From an uncultured Synergistales bacterium (GTDB lineage Bacteria; Synergistota; Synergistia; Synergistales; Aminobacteriaceae): a DNA stretch of 42,747 bases. Below, piece by piece: positions 26,034-37,132 of this stretch (positions are counted from its first letter, which is position 1; each line of letters starts with the position of its first letter). The notes beneath the pieces are model-generated. The model was given only the letters and a program-made list of their open reading frames with translations, was not told where the DNA came from and did not search any database. Both the position numbers and the translations under genes were made by a program. The DNA lies in NCBI GenBank assembly GCA_905233565.1, contig CAJOCL010000019.1, positions 1-42,747 on the forward strand, read 5' to 3'.

Positions 26034-27975
26034 TTGAATAATAAGATAAGGATCTACGATTTAGCCAGAAAATTAAACAAGAGCAACAAAGAACTGCTTG
26101 CAGTACTCCAGCAGCTTGATATACCCGTAAAGTCTCATTCAAGCTCAATTGACGAGGATACGGCAAAAATTGTCGAGAACATAATCAACGAGGCCAGCGA
26201 AGCAAAATCACAGGAAAAAAAGCAGCACGGCAGTGAACCGTCCAAAATGAAGCCTGAAAAAAATTTCAAATCTCAGCCCAAATCAGGCGAACGCGAAGAA
26301 CGTTCGGAAAAATTGCCGCCCGAAAGAGATTTCAAGCCTGAGAGAAACCCCAAATCACCCCGCAATACTCAGCCTAATAACCCTCTTAATAATTCTCAGA
26401 AACAGAATCAGAATCAGATTCAGACTCAGAGTCAGAACCAGAATAAAAATCCCCAGCCCGTACAGAGCAATAAATCACACGGCGTTCTTTCAGAGCGTCC
26501 GCCCATTATTACCGTAATGGGTCATGTAGATCACGGGAAAACTACCCTTCTTGATAATATACGTCATTCAAGCATAGCCGCTCACGAAGCGGGAGGAATT
26601 ACCCAGCACATCGGCGCGTATGTCGTAATGCAGGACGGGAAGCCGATAGTTTTTCTTGACACTCCCGGCCATGAGGCTTTCACGGCCATGCGTGCAAGGG
26701 GTGCAGGGGTTACGGATATAGTAATTCTTGTAATCGGTGCAGATGACGGAGTTATGCCGCAGACGAAAGAGGCAATCGCTCACATTCAGGCTGCAGGAGT
26801 ACCGTTAGTCGTAGCAATTAACAAAATCGACAAGCCCGGCGCAAAACCTGACAGGGTACGGCAGCAGTTAAGCGAACTTGGAATATTCGTTGAAGGCTGG
26901 GGCGGTGATGTCGGAGCCGTTGAGATTTCAGCAAAGCAGGGAATCGGTGTCCCGGATCTTCTTGAACGAGTATTGCTTGAAGCAGAAATGCAGGAGTTAA
27001 AAGCCGATCCGAACGCTGAACCTGAAGGCGTAGTTATTGAAGCAAGGCTCGACAAGGGCAAGGGACCCGTAGCGACAGTAATCGTAAAAAATGGAACTCT
27101 TAAAGCCGGTGATATTGTCCTGTTCAATTCGACATGGGGAAAAACACGCGCTTTATTCGACTGGGCAGGAAAGGGATTAAAGAAAGCCGGACCGAGTACG
27201 CCTGTTGAAATTTTAGGGCTTGACGGAGTGCCGAATCCGGGCGAATCTTTCAGGGTCGTAAAAACTGAGCGCGAGGCAAGAGCAGCTATTGACGCGGCGA
27301 AACTCAGTGAACGCGATAATTCAGCAGAAAACAAGAAGGCTTCATTTGAAGATAGGTCAGCTCCCTCACTTAAATCTCGTCGTAAAGTGTGATGTTCAGG
27401 GTTCGCTTGAGGCTTTGTGCGCTGTCCTTGAAAAGCTGGCAACAAATGAAGTCGGCGTTTCAATCGTTCACAGGGGAGTTGGGAGAATTGCAGAAAGTGA
27501 TGTAACCCTCGCTTCAGCGTCAAATGCCGTAATAGTCGGCTTCAACGTAAGACCTGACGGCAACGCTAAACGTGTTGCGGATCTTAACGGCGTTGAAATC
27601 AGAATATATAACGTAATTTATGATGTCATTGATGACGTTAAGGCAGCTATGGCAGGACTGTTAAAACCCGTACTCCGTGAAGATACTCTCGGTGAAGTCG
27701 AAGTCCGCAAGTTATTCAGGGTTCCGAAAGTCGGCACTATCGCAGGCTCCCACGTAACTAAAGGAATCGTCAGGAGAACGGCAAAAATCCGCGTAATCCG
27801 TGACGGAATTGTCATTTGGGACGGGAAAATCGCATCCCTAAGGCACGAAAAAGACGAGGCCAGAGAACTCAAAGCAGGAATGGACTGCGGTATATCGCTC
27901 GAAGGATTTCAGGATTTCAACGAGGGCGATGTTCTCGAAGTTTATGACGTAATAGAGGAGAAGCGGACACTGTAA
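26034..27975 (+). CDS. infB: Translation initiation factor IF-2, interrupted by a frameshift near 27351-27360
   Basis: The start is TTG 26034, 8 bases after GAAAGGGAG. IF-2 is the GTPase that brings fMet-tRNA to the 30S subunit. Residues 1-50 are an IF2-N domain ([18 protein letters not shown]), followed by a Gln/Asn/Pro/Lys-rich linker. The GTPase domain runs from about residue 155, with [31 protein letters not shown] and SAK motifs, then domain II. After KKASFED (to 27353) the frame runs to TGA 27390-27392. The rest of IF-2 continues in the +1 frame from [16 protein letters not shown] (27358 on) to 27975. About 7 residues are also missing at this point compared with other IF-2 proteins. infB is essential, so an assembly or sequencing error is a serious possibility. 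Confidence 0.92.
26397..26444 (+). repeat. Hexanucleotide microsatellite (CAGAAT-like, 8 units) in infB
   Basis: Eight in-frame copies of CAGANN lie in the IF-2 linker: CAGAAA, CAGAAT twice, CAGATT, CAGACT, CAGAGT, CAGAAC, CAGAAT. They encode alternating Gln. Being hexameric, slippage would change length without changing frame. Confidence 0.9.
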
Positions 27976-28367
27976 TGAGTACAAATTTACGTATGTCGCG
28001 CATAAACAAGCAGCTTCAGCGTGAATTAGCGTTAATCTTTGAAAATGACATAAAAAAAGAAAGCGTAAAGAGCATCATAATTACAGGTGTCGAATGCAGC
28101 AAAGACCTTGAACGCGCAAAAGTATACTTCACTGCCCTTGAAGCCCGAAAATGTCCGGGAATATTAAAGGAGCTGAACGAGATTAAAGGCGCAGTAAGAG
28201 GCTTGTTAGGACAGACGATAAAATTACGGCGAGTCCCTGCGCTTGAGTTTATCATTGACACAAGCAGTGCTTACGGCGCAAAGATTGACGCTATACTTGA
28301 CAGGCTCGGTTTTTCAAGCGATTACAGGAACGGTAACAGCAGCGATGATGAAGAACAGGAATTTTGA
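27975..28367 (+). CDS. rbfA: Ribosome-binding factor A
   Basis: The protein is 130 residues. RbfA is a small KH-like protein that binds the 30S subunit during 16S 5'-end maturation. It shows the N-terminal RMSRINKQLQRELALIFE, the central ITGVECSKDLERAKVYFTAL and the C-terminal VPALEFIIDTSSAYGAKIDAIL with the conserved P-x-L-x-F-x-x-D pattern. Its ATG overlaps the last base of infB, and the nrnA-like gene begins inside its 3' end. Confidence 0.93.
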   Translation: MSTNLRMSRINKQLQRELALIFENDIKKESVKSIIITGVECSKDLERAKVYFTALEARKCPGILKELNEIKGAVRGLLGQTIKLRRVPALEFIIDTSSAYGAKIDAILDRLGFSSDYRNGNSSDDEEQEF

Positions 28368-29367
28368 CGAAAGAGACCTGCTCAGGGCTTCGGATATTTT
28401 GAAGTCAAATGATAAATGGTGCATTTTCACTCACGTAAAATCTGACGGTGACGCTCTCGGCTCAGGGTCTGCGCTGTTTGAGGCTGCAATAATTTCGGGA
28501 AAAATTGTCGAATGGTACAGCCCTGACGAAAAATTCCCGGAAGTCTATAAATATCTCAATCATTTTGAAGATTTAAGAACCAGTGAAGATTTCACGTTCA
28601 AAAATGACGGGACACTCTATATTTTTCTTGACTGTTCGACCGAGTGCCGCAGTGTTTCAGGATTTGACGCAAACGCCAGAATAAATTCCCTGAATATTGA
28701 TCATCATGAAGACAACACGAATTATGCAAAAATAAATTGTGTTGACGGCTTTGCATCTTCAACATGTGAAATGCTTTACAGGGTCTTCACGGCAGGAGAA
28801 TGGGAAATTAACAGGGACATGGCCGAGAGTTTATACACGGGAATAATCACGGACACCGGGAGTTTTTCATTTTCAAACACATCGCCTTTAACTCACAAAA
28901 TAGCTGCTGAGTTAATAGAAACCGGCGTTGACGTTGGAATGATGACAAACAGAATAGGCCAGAATAAATGCCCTGAAGATTTTTTGATATGGTCAAAAGC
29001 ATTATCGCGTGTTAAAGTTTTCGGCCCTGAAAATATTTTTGCGATCTCAATGGTTTATACTGATGATTTTTCTGAGACGGGTGCAGACCTGACAAGCACT
29101 GAAGGATTATCACAAATGCTCATGTCATTGAGGGGCGTTAAACTTGCGGCCTTTGCAACTGAACATAAAGACGGGGTTATCCGCCTCAGCGTAAGATCCC
29201 GTGAAGGCAGCCCGTTCGGAGCAGGTGAATTTGCACGGGATTTCGGCGGCGGAGGACATGAAAAAGCTGCAGGCTGTACGTTCCCTTATCCTGCTGAAAA
29301 GGCACTGTATGAGCTTGAAAAATCTATAATTAAAAAATACGATGAATGCAATATTACTCATCAATAA
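28345..29367 (+). CDS. nrnA: DHH-family phosphoesterase (NrnA-like oligoribonuclease/pAp phosphatase)
   Basis: I chose ATG 28345 (a second ATG follows at 28348); a longer frame from 28243 lies entirely within rbfA. The protein is 340 residues. It has the DHH-family metal motifs THVKSDGDALGSG near residue 28, LNIDHHEDNTNYA near 117 and the DHHA1 C-terminal motif DFGGGGHEKAAGC near 301. NrnA degrades short RNA oligonucleotides and hydrolyses 3'-phosphoadenosine 5'-phosphate. The position between rbfA and truB is conserved in many bacteria. The 3' end overlaps truB by 26 bases. Confidence 0.9.
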   Translation: MMKNRNFDERDLLRASDILKSNDKWCIFTHVKSDGDALGSGSALFEAAIISGKIVEWYSPDEKFPEVYKYLNHFEDLRTSEDFTFKNDGTLYIFLDCSTECRSVSGFDANARINSLNIDHHEDNTNYAKINCVDGFASSTCEMLYRVFTAGEWEINRDMAESLYTGIITDTGSFSFSNTSPLTHKIAAELIETGVDVGMMTNRIGQNKCPEDFLIWSKALSRVKVFGPENIFAISMVYTDDFSETGADLTSTEGLSQMLMSLRGVKLAAFATEHKDGVIRLSVRSREGSPFGAGEFARDFGGGGHEKAAGCTFPYPAEKALYELEKSIIKKYDECNITHQ

Positions 29368-30232
29368 GCCCGTAGGTTACAGAAGCACAAAATGTGTGGC
29401 AGTCGCACGGAAAAAGCTGGGCGGTATGAAAGTCGGCCATGCAGGGACGTTAGACAGTACGGCATCAGGCTTGCTGATACTTTTAACGGGTAACGCAACG
29501 AGATTTTGCGAACATGTCATGTCATTGCCGAAAGTCTACAGGGCTGTTATACAGTTCGGAGCCGAGACTGATACTTATGATTATTCAGGTCAGTTAATAT
29601 CTGAAAGAGGCTTTGAAAATTTTGACGGGGGAATTTTGACGGATTCATTATTCTTGTTTTCCGGAATACGTCTGCAAAGTCCCCCTTCAATTTCTGCCCT
29701 GAAAATTGACGGCAGACCGGCTCACAAACTTGCGCGTTCGGGCGTTGACTTGGAAATGAAGGAACGGCCTGTATTTTTCAGGAACATAAAAATATTAACG
29801 CCTTATAATCATAATGACGGTACTGTTGAGCTTGAGATTTCATGCGGTCGGGGGACTTATATACGCAGCCTTGCCCATGACTTGGGGAAAATTTCCGGCT
29901 GCGGTGCTTATGTTAAATCACTGGTCAGAAAATCAATCGGATTATTCGCGCTTGATGAGGCAAATTACCCTGATGATGATTTTAATTTTTTACCGTTAAA
30001 CAGGCTTGCTGAAAATTTCACCCGTATTTATGTCTCTCAGAAAGATTCAAAGAGTTTCACTAACGGAATGAGCATATTACTGCGTCAGTCATTGAAAGTT
30101 TTTCGCGGCATTTCTGAAATGAAGGACACGTTATGCGTTGAGGGCGATAATTTTCTTGGTTTCGGGAATTATGCCGGTTATGATTACGTCCGCCCTGCTG
30201 TCATAGTTCCGAAGGATTCGTTGTTATGCTGA
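29342..30232 (+). CDS. truB: tRNA pseudouridine-55 synthase
   Basis: The protein is 296 residues. TruB converts U55 of the T-loop of tRNAs to pseudouridine. It has the N-terminal LLINKPVGYRST, the catalytic aspartate in KVGHAGTLDSTASGLL near residue 38, the VYRAVIQFGAETDTYD segment and CGRGTYIRSLAHDLG near residue 167. The C-terminus is less typical. It starts inside the end of the nrnA-like gene and its stop overlaps the ribF start by 7 bases. Confidence 0.93.
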   Translation: MNAILLINKPVGYRSTKCVAVARKKLGGMKVGHAGTLDSTASGLLILLTGNATRFCEHVMSLPKVYRAVIQFGAETDTYDYSGQLISERGFENFDGGILTDSLFLFSGIRLQSPPSISALKIDGRPAHKLARSGVDLEMKERPVFFRNIKILTPYNHNDGTVELEISCGRGTYIRSLAHDLGKISGCGAYVKSLVRKSIGLFALDEANYPDDDFNFLPLNRLAENFTRIYVSQKDSKSFTNGMSILLRQSLKVFRGISEMKDTLCVEGDNFLGFGNYAGYDYVRPAVIVPKDSLLC

Positions 30233-31182
30233 TTACTATCGGGGCTTTTGACGGTTTCCACAGGGGACACGCTGAATTATTCGACATATGCCGCAGAAAT
30301 TCGGATAACTGGGGGATAATTACATTCTATCCTCACCCTTCGGAATATATAAAGCGCATTAAAAAGACTTTATTTACGCTTGAAGAAAAGGAATTTATAA
30401 GGCGTTTCCTTGAGATTCCTAATATGTATGTCTTGAAGTTCGATGATGATTTGATGAGGCTGAAGCCCGAAAATTTCTGGAGGCTTATACGGGATAAATT
30501 TAACGTTGACGGCCTCGTAATGGGAAGCGATTTTCATTTCGGCTTTGAACGTTCGGGAAGTGCTGAATGTTTGAAAAGACTTGCTGAAATTGACGGCGTA
30601 AAAAATATAGTCATTGCGGATCTTCTTGACAAGCCTGAATATTCAAGTTCAAAAGTCAGGGATTACGTAAGCAGCGGAGAAGTTGACAAGGCAAACGAAA
30701 TCTTAGGCTATCCGTTTTTCATTATCGGCAGCGTAATTCACGGCAATGAACGCGGAAGGACAATGAATCTCCCGACCGCTAATATATCCGTAAATTCAGG
30801 CCGTTTAATCCCTTCATACGGCGTTTATTCATGTTCAGTTCTCATTAATCATAAATATTACTGCGGTGCTTTATCAATCGGCAATAACCCGACATTCGGC
30901 GACATTCACGAAACAAGAATCGAAGTTCATATACTTGACTTTGACGGGAATATATACGGCGGTAAAGTAATGGTTATGTTCTTTGAGAAGATAAGGGATA
31001 TTGTAACGTTCAGCGATAAAGACAGTCTCATTAATCAGATTAAGAAAGACACTGAAAAATGCCGTGAGATTTTCAGCAGGTCAGTAAACGATAAGGGAAT
31101 AAAGAAATTCATGAAAAGCGCAGAAAAAATATATTATTCACAAGAAAAATTTGAACCTGAAATAATAAATATAAAAGATTAG
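30226..31182 (+). CDS. ribF: Bifunctional riboflavin kinase/FAD synthetase
   Basis: The protein is 318 residues. It makes FMN from riboflavin and then FAD. The N-terminal nucleotidyltransferase domain has TIGAFDGFHRGHAELF (the HxGH-like motif) at residue 4 and the VMGSDFHFGFERSGSAE stretch near 101. The C-terminal flavokinase domain has GNERGRTMNLPTANI near 173 and SIGNNPTFGD near 220. AAGGA lies about 10 bases before ATG 30226. The truB-ribF order is common. Confidence 0.94.
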   Translation: MLITIGAFDGFHRGHAELFDICRRNSDNWGIITFYPHPSEYIKRIKKTLFTLEEKEFIRRFLEIPNMYVLKFDDDLMRLKPENFWRLIRDKFNVDGLVMGSDFHFGFERSGSAECLKRLAEIDGVKNIVIADLLDKPEYSSSKVRDYVSSGEVDKANEILGYPFFIIGSVIHGNERGRTMNLPTANISVNSGRLIPSYGVYSCSVLINHKYYCGALSIGNNPTFGDIHETRIEVHILDFDGNIYGGKVMVMFFEKIRDIVTFSDKDSLINQIKKDTEKCREIFSRSVNDKGIKKFMKSAEKIYYSQEKFEPEIINIKD

Positions 31183-31194
31183 AGAGTAATAATA

Positions 31195-34071
<2,877 letters not shown>

Positions 34072-34125
34072 TATATAATTCAATAGAATAAACATAATAA
34101 ACTTAAAAGGAGTGATTACATAAAA

Positions 34126-35979
34126 ATGAGCTGGATAATACTTGCACTTACTCTCGGCGCGTCAATAACATCAATAATACACGGGGTATTTATGCTTTTC
34201 GGCTCACTGTCAGTCAGCGGGGGTACGGTTTTCGGGATACCGTCAACACTCCTCGCCAGTCTTCCGGTAATATCAGCAGTATTCGCGCTGATAGGAGGGA
34301 TAATAGCTTTCAATCAAAGCAAATGGGGATCAATATTCCTTTTTATTGCTATGGGGTTATGCGTTCCGGCGCGTGATACATGGCTTTACGGGGGATTGTA
34401 TTTCTTTGCCGGCCTGTTCTGTTTCTTCCTGAAGCCTAAACAGCAGGATAATATTCTTTATGACAGCTATGAAGACGGAGAGCCTTTAGACTTCGATGAA
34501 GAATCAGAACGGAATTATTATCCTGAAAATCAGGATTTCTATTACGGCAGCGATATTCCGCCCCGTCAGGCTGCGTTCAACGAAAACGCATCACCCGTAA
34601 TGACACAGCCCGTAAACCCTGTCAATATCGATACTCTTGATGACAATATGACGGTCAGCGAGGCTCTGCAGATTAACACGCCCCCGCCGAAATTACGCCG
34701 CAGAATGTCAAAATCATGTCCCGAATGCGGGGCAATAGTGTCGCGTGATAATAAATTCTGCCCTACATGCGGTGCGCAGCTCTCCGTTTCGCCTAATCCT
34801 GATGAAGATTACGGCGACAGCAGCAGCGATGACGGCATAAGTATTCAGAACGCCAGCGATCAGCTTTTACAGCCTAATATGCAGGAGATCGGGCAGGTTG
34901 AGCCTGAAAGTGATAATATTTCAGAAAGCGCGTTAAATCCTGACGCAAATAACGCTGATGATACGGGCGCGGTACAGACGGCAGAAAACTACAGAATACT
35001 TGTTAAACCCAGACAGAATGAACAGGAGGCAAATATGAGAACAGGAACAGGCAGAAGACGCAGCATTGACAATTCAGGTTTTGACGCTGCGACATCGTAT
35101 CAGGAATTTTCAAAATATACCAGACGTGCAAAGAAGCGCAAGCGTTCTGTAGGGCGCAAGGTGCTGAGTATGCTCCTTCTGGTTTCAGCGGTCGGAGGGG
35201 CTTTGTACTTCCTTCTCGGACTGAGGAAACTTCCGCCCGGAGATCTTCCGCCCATAGCAAGAACTGAAGTTACAACAACGACGGAAGAAATACTGCCGGT
35301 TAATATACCGCCGGTGAAAACTAATACTGAAGAGACAAGCACGGCTGAACCGGTCGCTCTTGTCGTAGCCGAAAACGTACTCCCTAATTTCACGCCTGAG
35401 ACTAACCCGAGAAACGGAATTATAACGGGAAGCAGCGTAAACGTACGTTCAGACCATACTACAAGCTCATCAAGGGTTGACAGGCTCAAAGTTAATACGA
35501 AAGTCGAAATAATAGGAACGTTCAACGTAACATCGGGGCAGTATCAGGGAATATGGTACAACATAAGGACAGGCGGAAAAGAAGGCTGGGTTTACGGAAG
35601 GTACGTTCAGCCCGTAGGCACGGGGCTTCCTTCAGGATATTCAAATGCCCTTCTGAAGACGTTCGGCAGCAGCAAATCACAGCTTGTTGAATCTCTCGGC
35701 AATCCGACAAGGAACACGAGTTCAAGTGCTGAATGGCAGGGGCTTACGGCAACGCTGAAGGGCGAGGATATTACGCGCATAAGGCTGACGAATGCAAACA
35801 GGGAATTACAGAACGGCCTTAAAGTCGGAATGAGCCAGACGGCATTGCTTCAGATTATGGGTTACCCGTCAAGTCAGAACGGCAGGACTATGAACTATAA
35901 CGAGAACGGAAAAACGGGGTTGAGCATTCAGCTTGACAAAAATAATTCGATAAGTTCAATAACAGTCAACGAAATATAA
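34126..35979 (+). CDS. Membrane protein with zinc ribbon, SH3b domain and BamE-like C-terminus
   Basis: The start is ATG 34126; AAAAGGAG (34105-34112) is 13 bases away. The protein is 617 residues with a mosaic layout. Four hydrophobic segments lie in residues 1-105. An acidic low-complexity linker follows. A double-CxxC zinc ribbon (CPECGAIVSRDNKFCPTCG) sits near 203-221. A basic stretch and another membrane helix (VLSMLLLVSAVGGALYFLLG) lie near 348. A Thr/Pro-rich linker leads to a bacterial SH3 domain (TGSSVNVRSDHTTSSSRV, ending GWVYGRYVQPV) at about 438-505. The C-terminus has two repeats similar to the BamE/SmpA pattern (VESLGNPTRN, LKVGMSQTALLQIMGYPSS). SH3b domains often bind peptidoglycan. 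The zinc ribbon would be cytoplasmic and the SH3b part outside. Function is unknown. Confidence 0.75.
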   Translation: MSWIILALTLGASITSIIHGVFMLFGSLSVSGGTVFGIPSTLLASLPVISAVFALIGGIIAFNQSKWGSIFLFIAMGLCVPARDTWLYGGLYFFAGLFCFFLKPKQQDNILYDSYEDGEPLDFDEESERNYYPENQDFYYGSDIPPRQAAFNENASPVMTQPVNPVNIDTLDDNMTVSEALQINTPPPKLRRRMSKSCPECGAIVSRDNKFCPTCGAQLSVSPNPDEDYGDSSSDDGISIQNASDQLLQPNMQEIGQVEPESDNISESALNPDANNADDTGAVQTAENYRILVKPRQNEQEANMRTGTGRRRSIDNSGFDAATSYQEFSKYTRRAKKRKRSVGRKVLSMLLLVSAVGGALYFLLGLRKLPPGDLPPIARTEVTTTTEEILPVNIPPVKTNTEETSTAEPVALVVAENVLPNFTPETNPRNGIITGSSVNVRSDHTTSSSRVDRLKVNTKVEIIGTFNVTSGQYQGIWYNIRTGGKEGWVYGRYVQPVGTGLPSGYSNALLKTFGSSKSQLVESLGNPTRNTSSSAEWQGLTATLKGEDITRIRLTNANRELQNGLKVGMSQTALLQIMGYPSSQNGRTMNYNENGKTGLSIQLDKNNSISSITVNEI

Positions 35980-35987
35980 AAATCTTA

Positions 35988-36030
35988 AATCCCCCTTGCA
36001 GTTAATTACAGGGGGGATATTTTTTTTTTT
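35988..36030 (+). terminator. Rho-independent terminator after the zinc-ribbon/SH3 gene
   Basis: TCCCCCTTG (35989-35997) pairs with CAGGGGGGA (36009-36017) around an 11-base loop, and a run of about 12 T follows. It ends the unit before the second TAXI-TRAP pair. Confidence 0.9.
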
Positions 36031-36121
36031 CACTTTTTCAGTAAAAATCTTCAAATTCTGGTAAAATTTAATACAATTAATTTTTCAGAAATAAAAATTT
36101 CATACAGGAGTGATTATTATC

Positions 36122-37132
36122 ATGAAGTCATTTCGTTTTTCAGTAATTGCCATTCTCATAATGGCCTTGTTAGCAGGCTGCGCATACGCAGACGAACCCG
36201 ACAAGACAGGCTGGCCCTCACAGTTAAGATTCATGGCAGGCCCTCCCGGCGGAAACTGGTTTGCACTCGGTACGGCACTGAGTGAAATGTGGACGGCTTC
36301 AGGGCTTCCGCAGACAACAAGTTCATCAGGCGGCGGTGTCTCGAACATTCTCAACGCTCACGCAAGGCGCGGTGATTTGGGCTTCTCCGTAACTTCACTG
36401 CTCGGCGCGGCTCTGAAAGGCGAGGCGGATTTCAAAGGCCGTGTTGTCGATAACGCCGTAATCATGGCTAATCTTTACACTCAGTATACGTATTTCATAA
36501 TGCGTAAGGACTTTGCTGAAAAGAACGGCATTAAATCAGTTGAGGACATAATCGCTAAAAAACTGCCGATGAGATTCGCAACGTTAAAGCCCGGAACAAG
36601 CTCGGAATTTGTAGTTAAGGCACTGTTTGAAAAAGGTTACGGCTTTGATTACAAGAAGACTTTCCAGGAATGGGGCGGAAGTGTCGAATATGCTTCATAT
36701 GACGGCGGAGCGGATCTGCTCGCTGATAATCATCTTGACTGCTTTGCCTTCTCAATAGGGAAAATCGCTTCAACAGTCATGAATATTGAAAGTCAGGTCG
36801 ATATTGTTCTCCTTCCTGTCGGTCAGGATGCACTCGATAAACTTTCAGACGCTTACGGAACAGTAACGCTTACGATAGAGCCGGGAATTTACAAGTCAGT
36901 TCCCGCTGGTGCCGAGCCCGTTAAAGCTGTCGGAGATTACACCTGCATAGTCATACGCAAGGATCTCCCTGCTTCACTCGTCTATGAACTTAACAAGGCA
37001 ATCTGGGAACACAAAGAGGCTCTTGTCGCGGCAGTAAGGGACATGGCCGAACTTGTGCCGTCAATTGCGCTTCCTGCAAAAGTCCCGGCACATGAAGGCA
37101 GTATAAAATTCTGGGGCGAGCTGAATAAATAA
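36122..37132 (+). CDS. TAXI-family TRAP transporter solute-binding protein (second system)
   Basis: The start is ATG 36122, with CAGGAG about 11 bases upstream; a frame 4 codons longer begins at 36110. The protein is 336 residues. The signal sequence contains LLAGC, a good lipobox (Cys20), although a signal peptidase I cut after AYA is also possible. The TAXI features are RFMAGPPGGNWFALGTALSEMW near residue 38 and SSGGGVSNILNAHARRGDLGF near 65. The C-terminus HEGSIKFWGELNK resembles that of the first system. It delivers an organic acid or similar compound to the permease encoded directly after it (TAATG overlap). Confidence 0.92.
   Translation: MKSFRFSVIAILIMALLAGCAYADEPDKTGWPSQLRFMAGPPGGNWFALGTALSEMWTASGLPQTTSSSGGGVSNILNAHARRGDLGFSVTSLLGAALKGEADFKGRVVDNAVIMANLYTQYTYFIMRKDFAEKNGIKSVEDIIAKKLPMRFATLKPGTSSEFVVKALFEKGYGFDYKKTFQEWGGSVEYASYDGGADLLADNHLDCFAFSIGKIASTVMNIESQVDIVLLPVGQDALDKLSDAYGTVTLTIEPGIYKSVPAGAEPVKAVGDYTCIVIRKDLPASLVYELNKAIWEHKEALVAAVRDMAELVPSIALPAKVPAHEGSIKFWGELNK

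Noticed and set aside
27289-27975. Independent gene for the C-terminal half of IF-2
   Set aside because: No ribosome site, and its first codons overlap the upstream IF-2 frame out of register; it is the frameshifted 3' part of infB.
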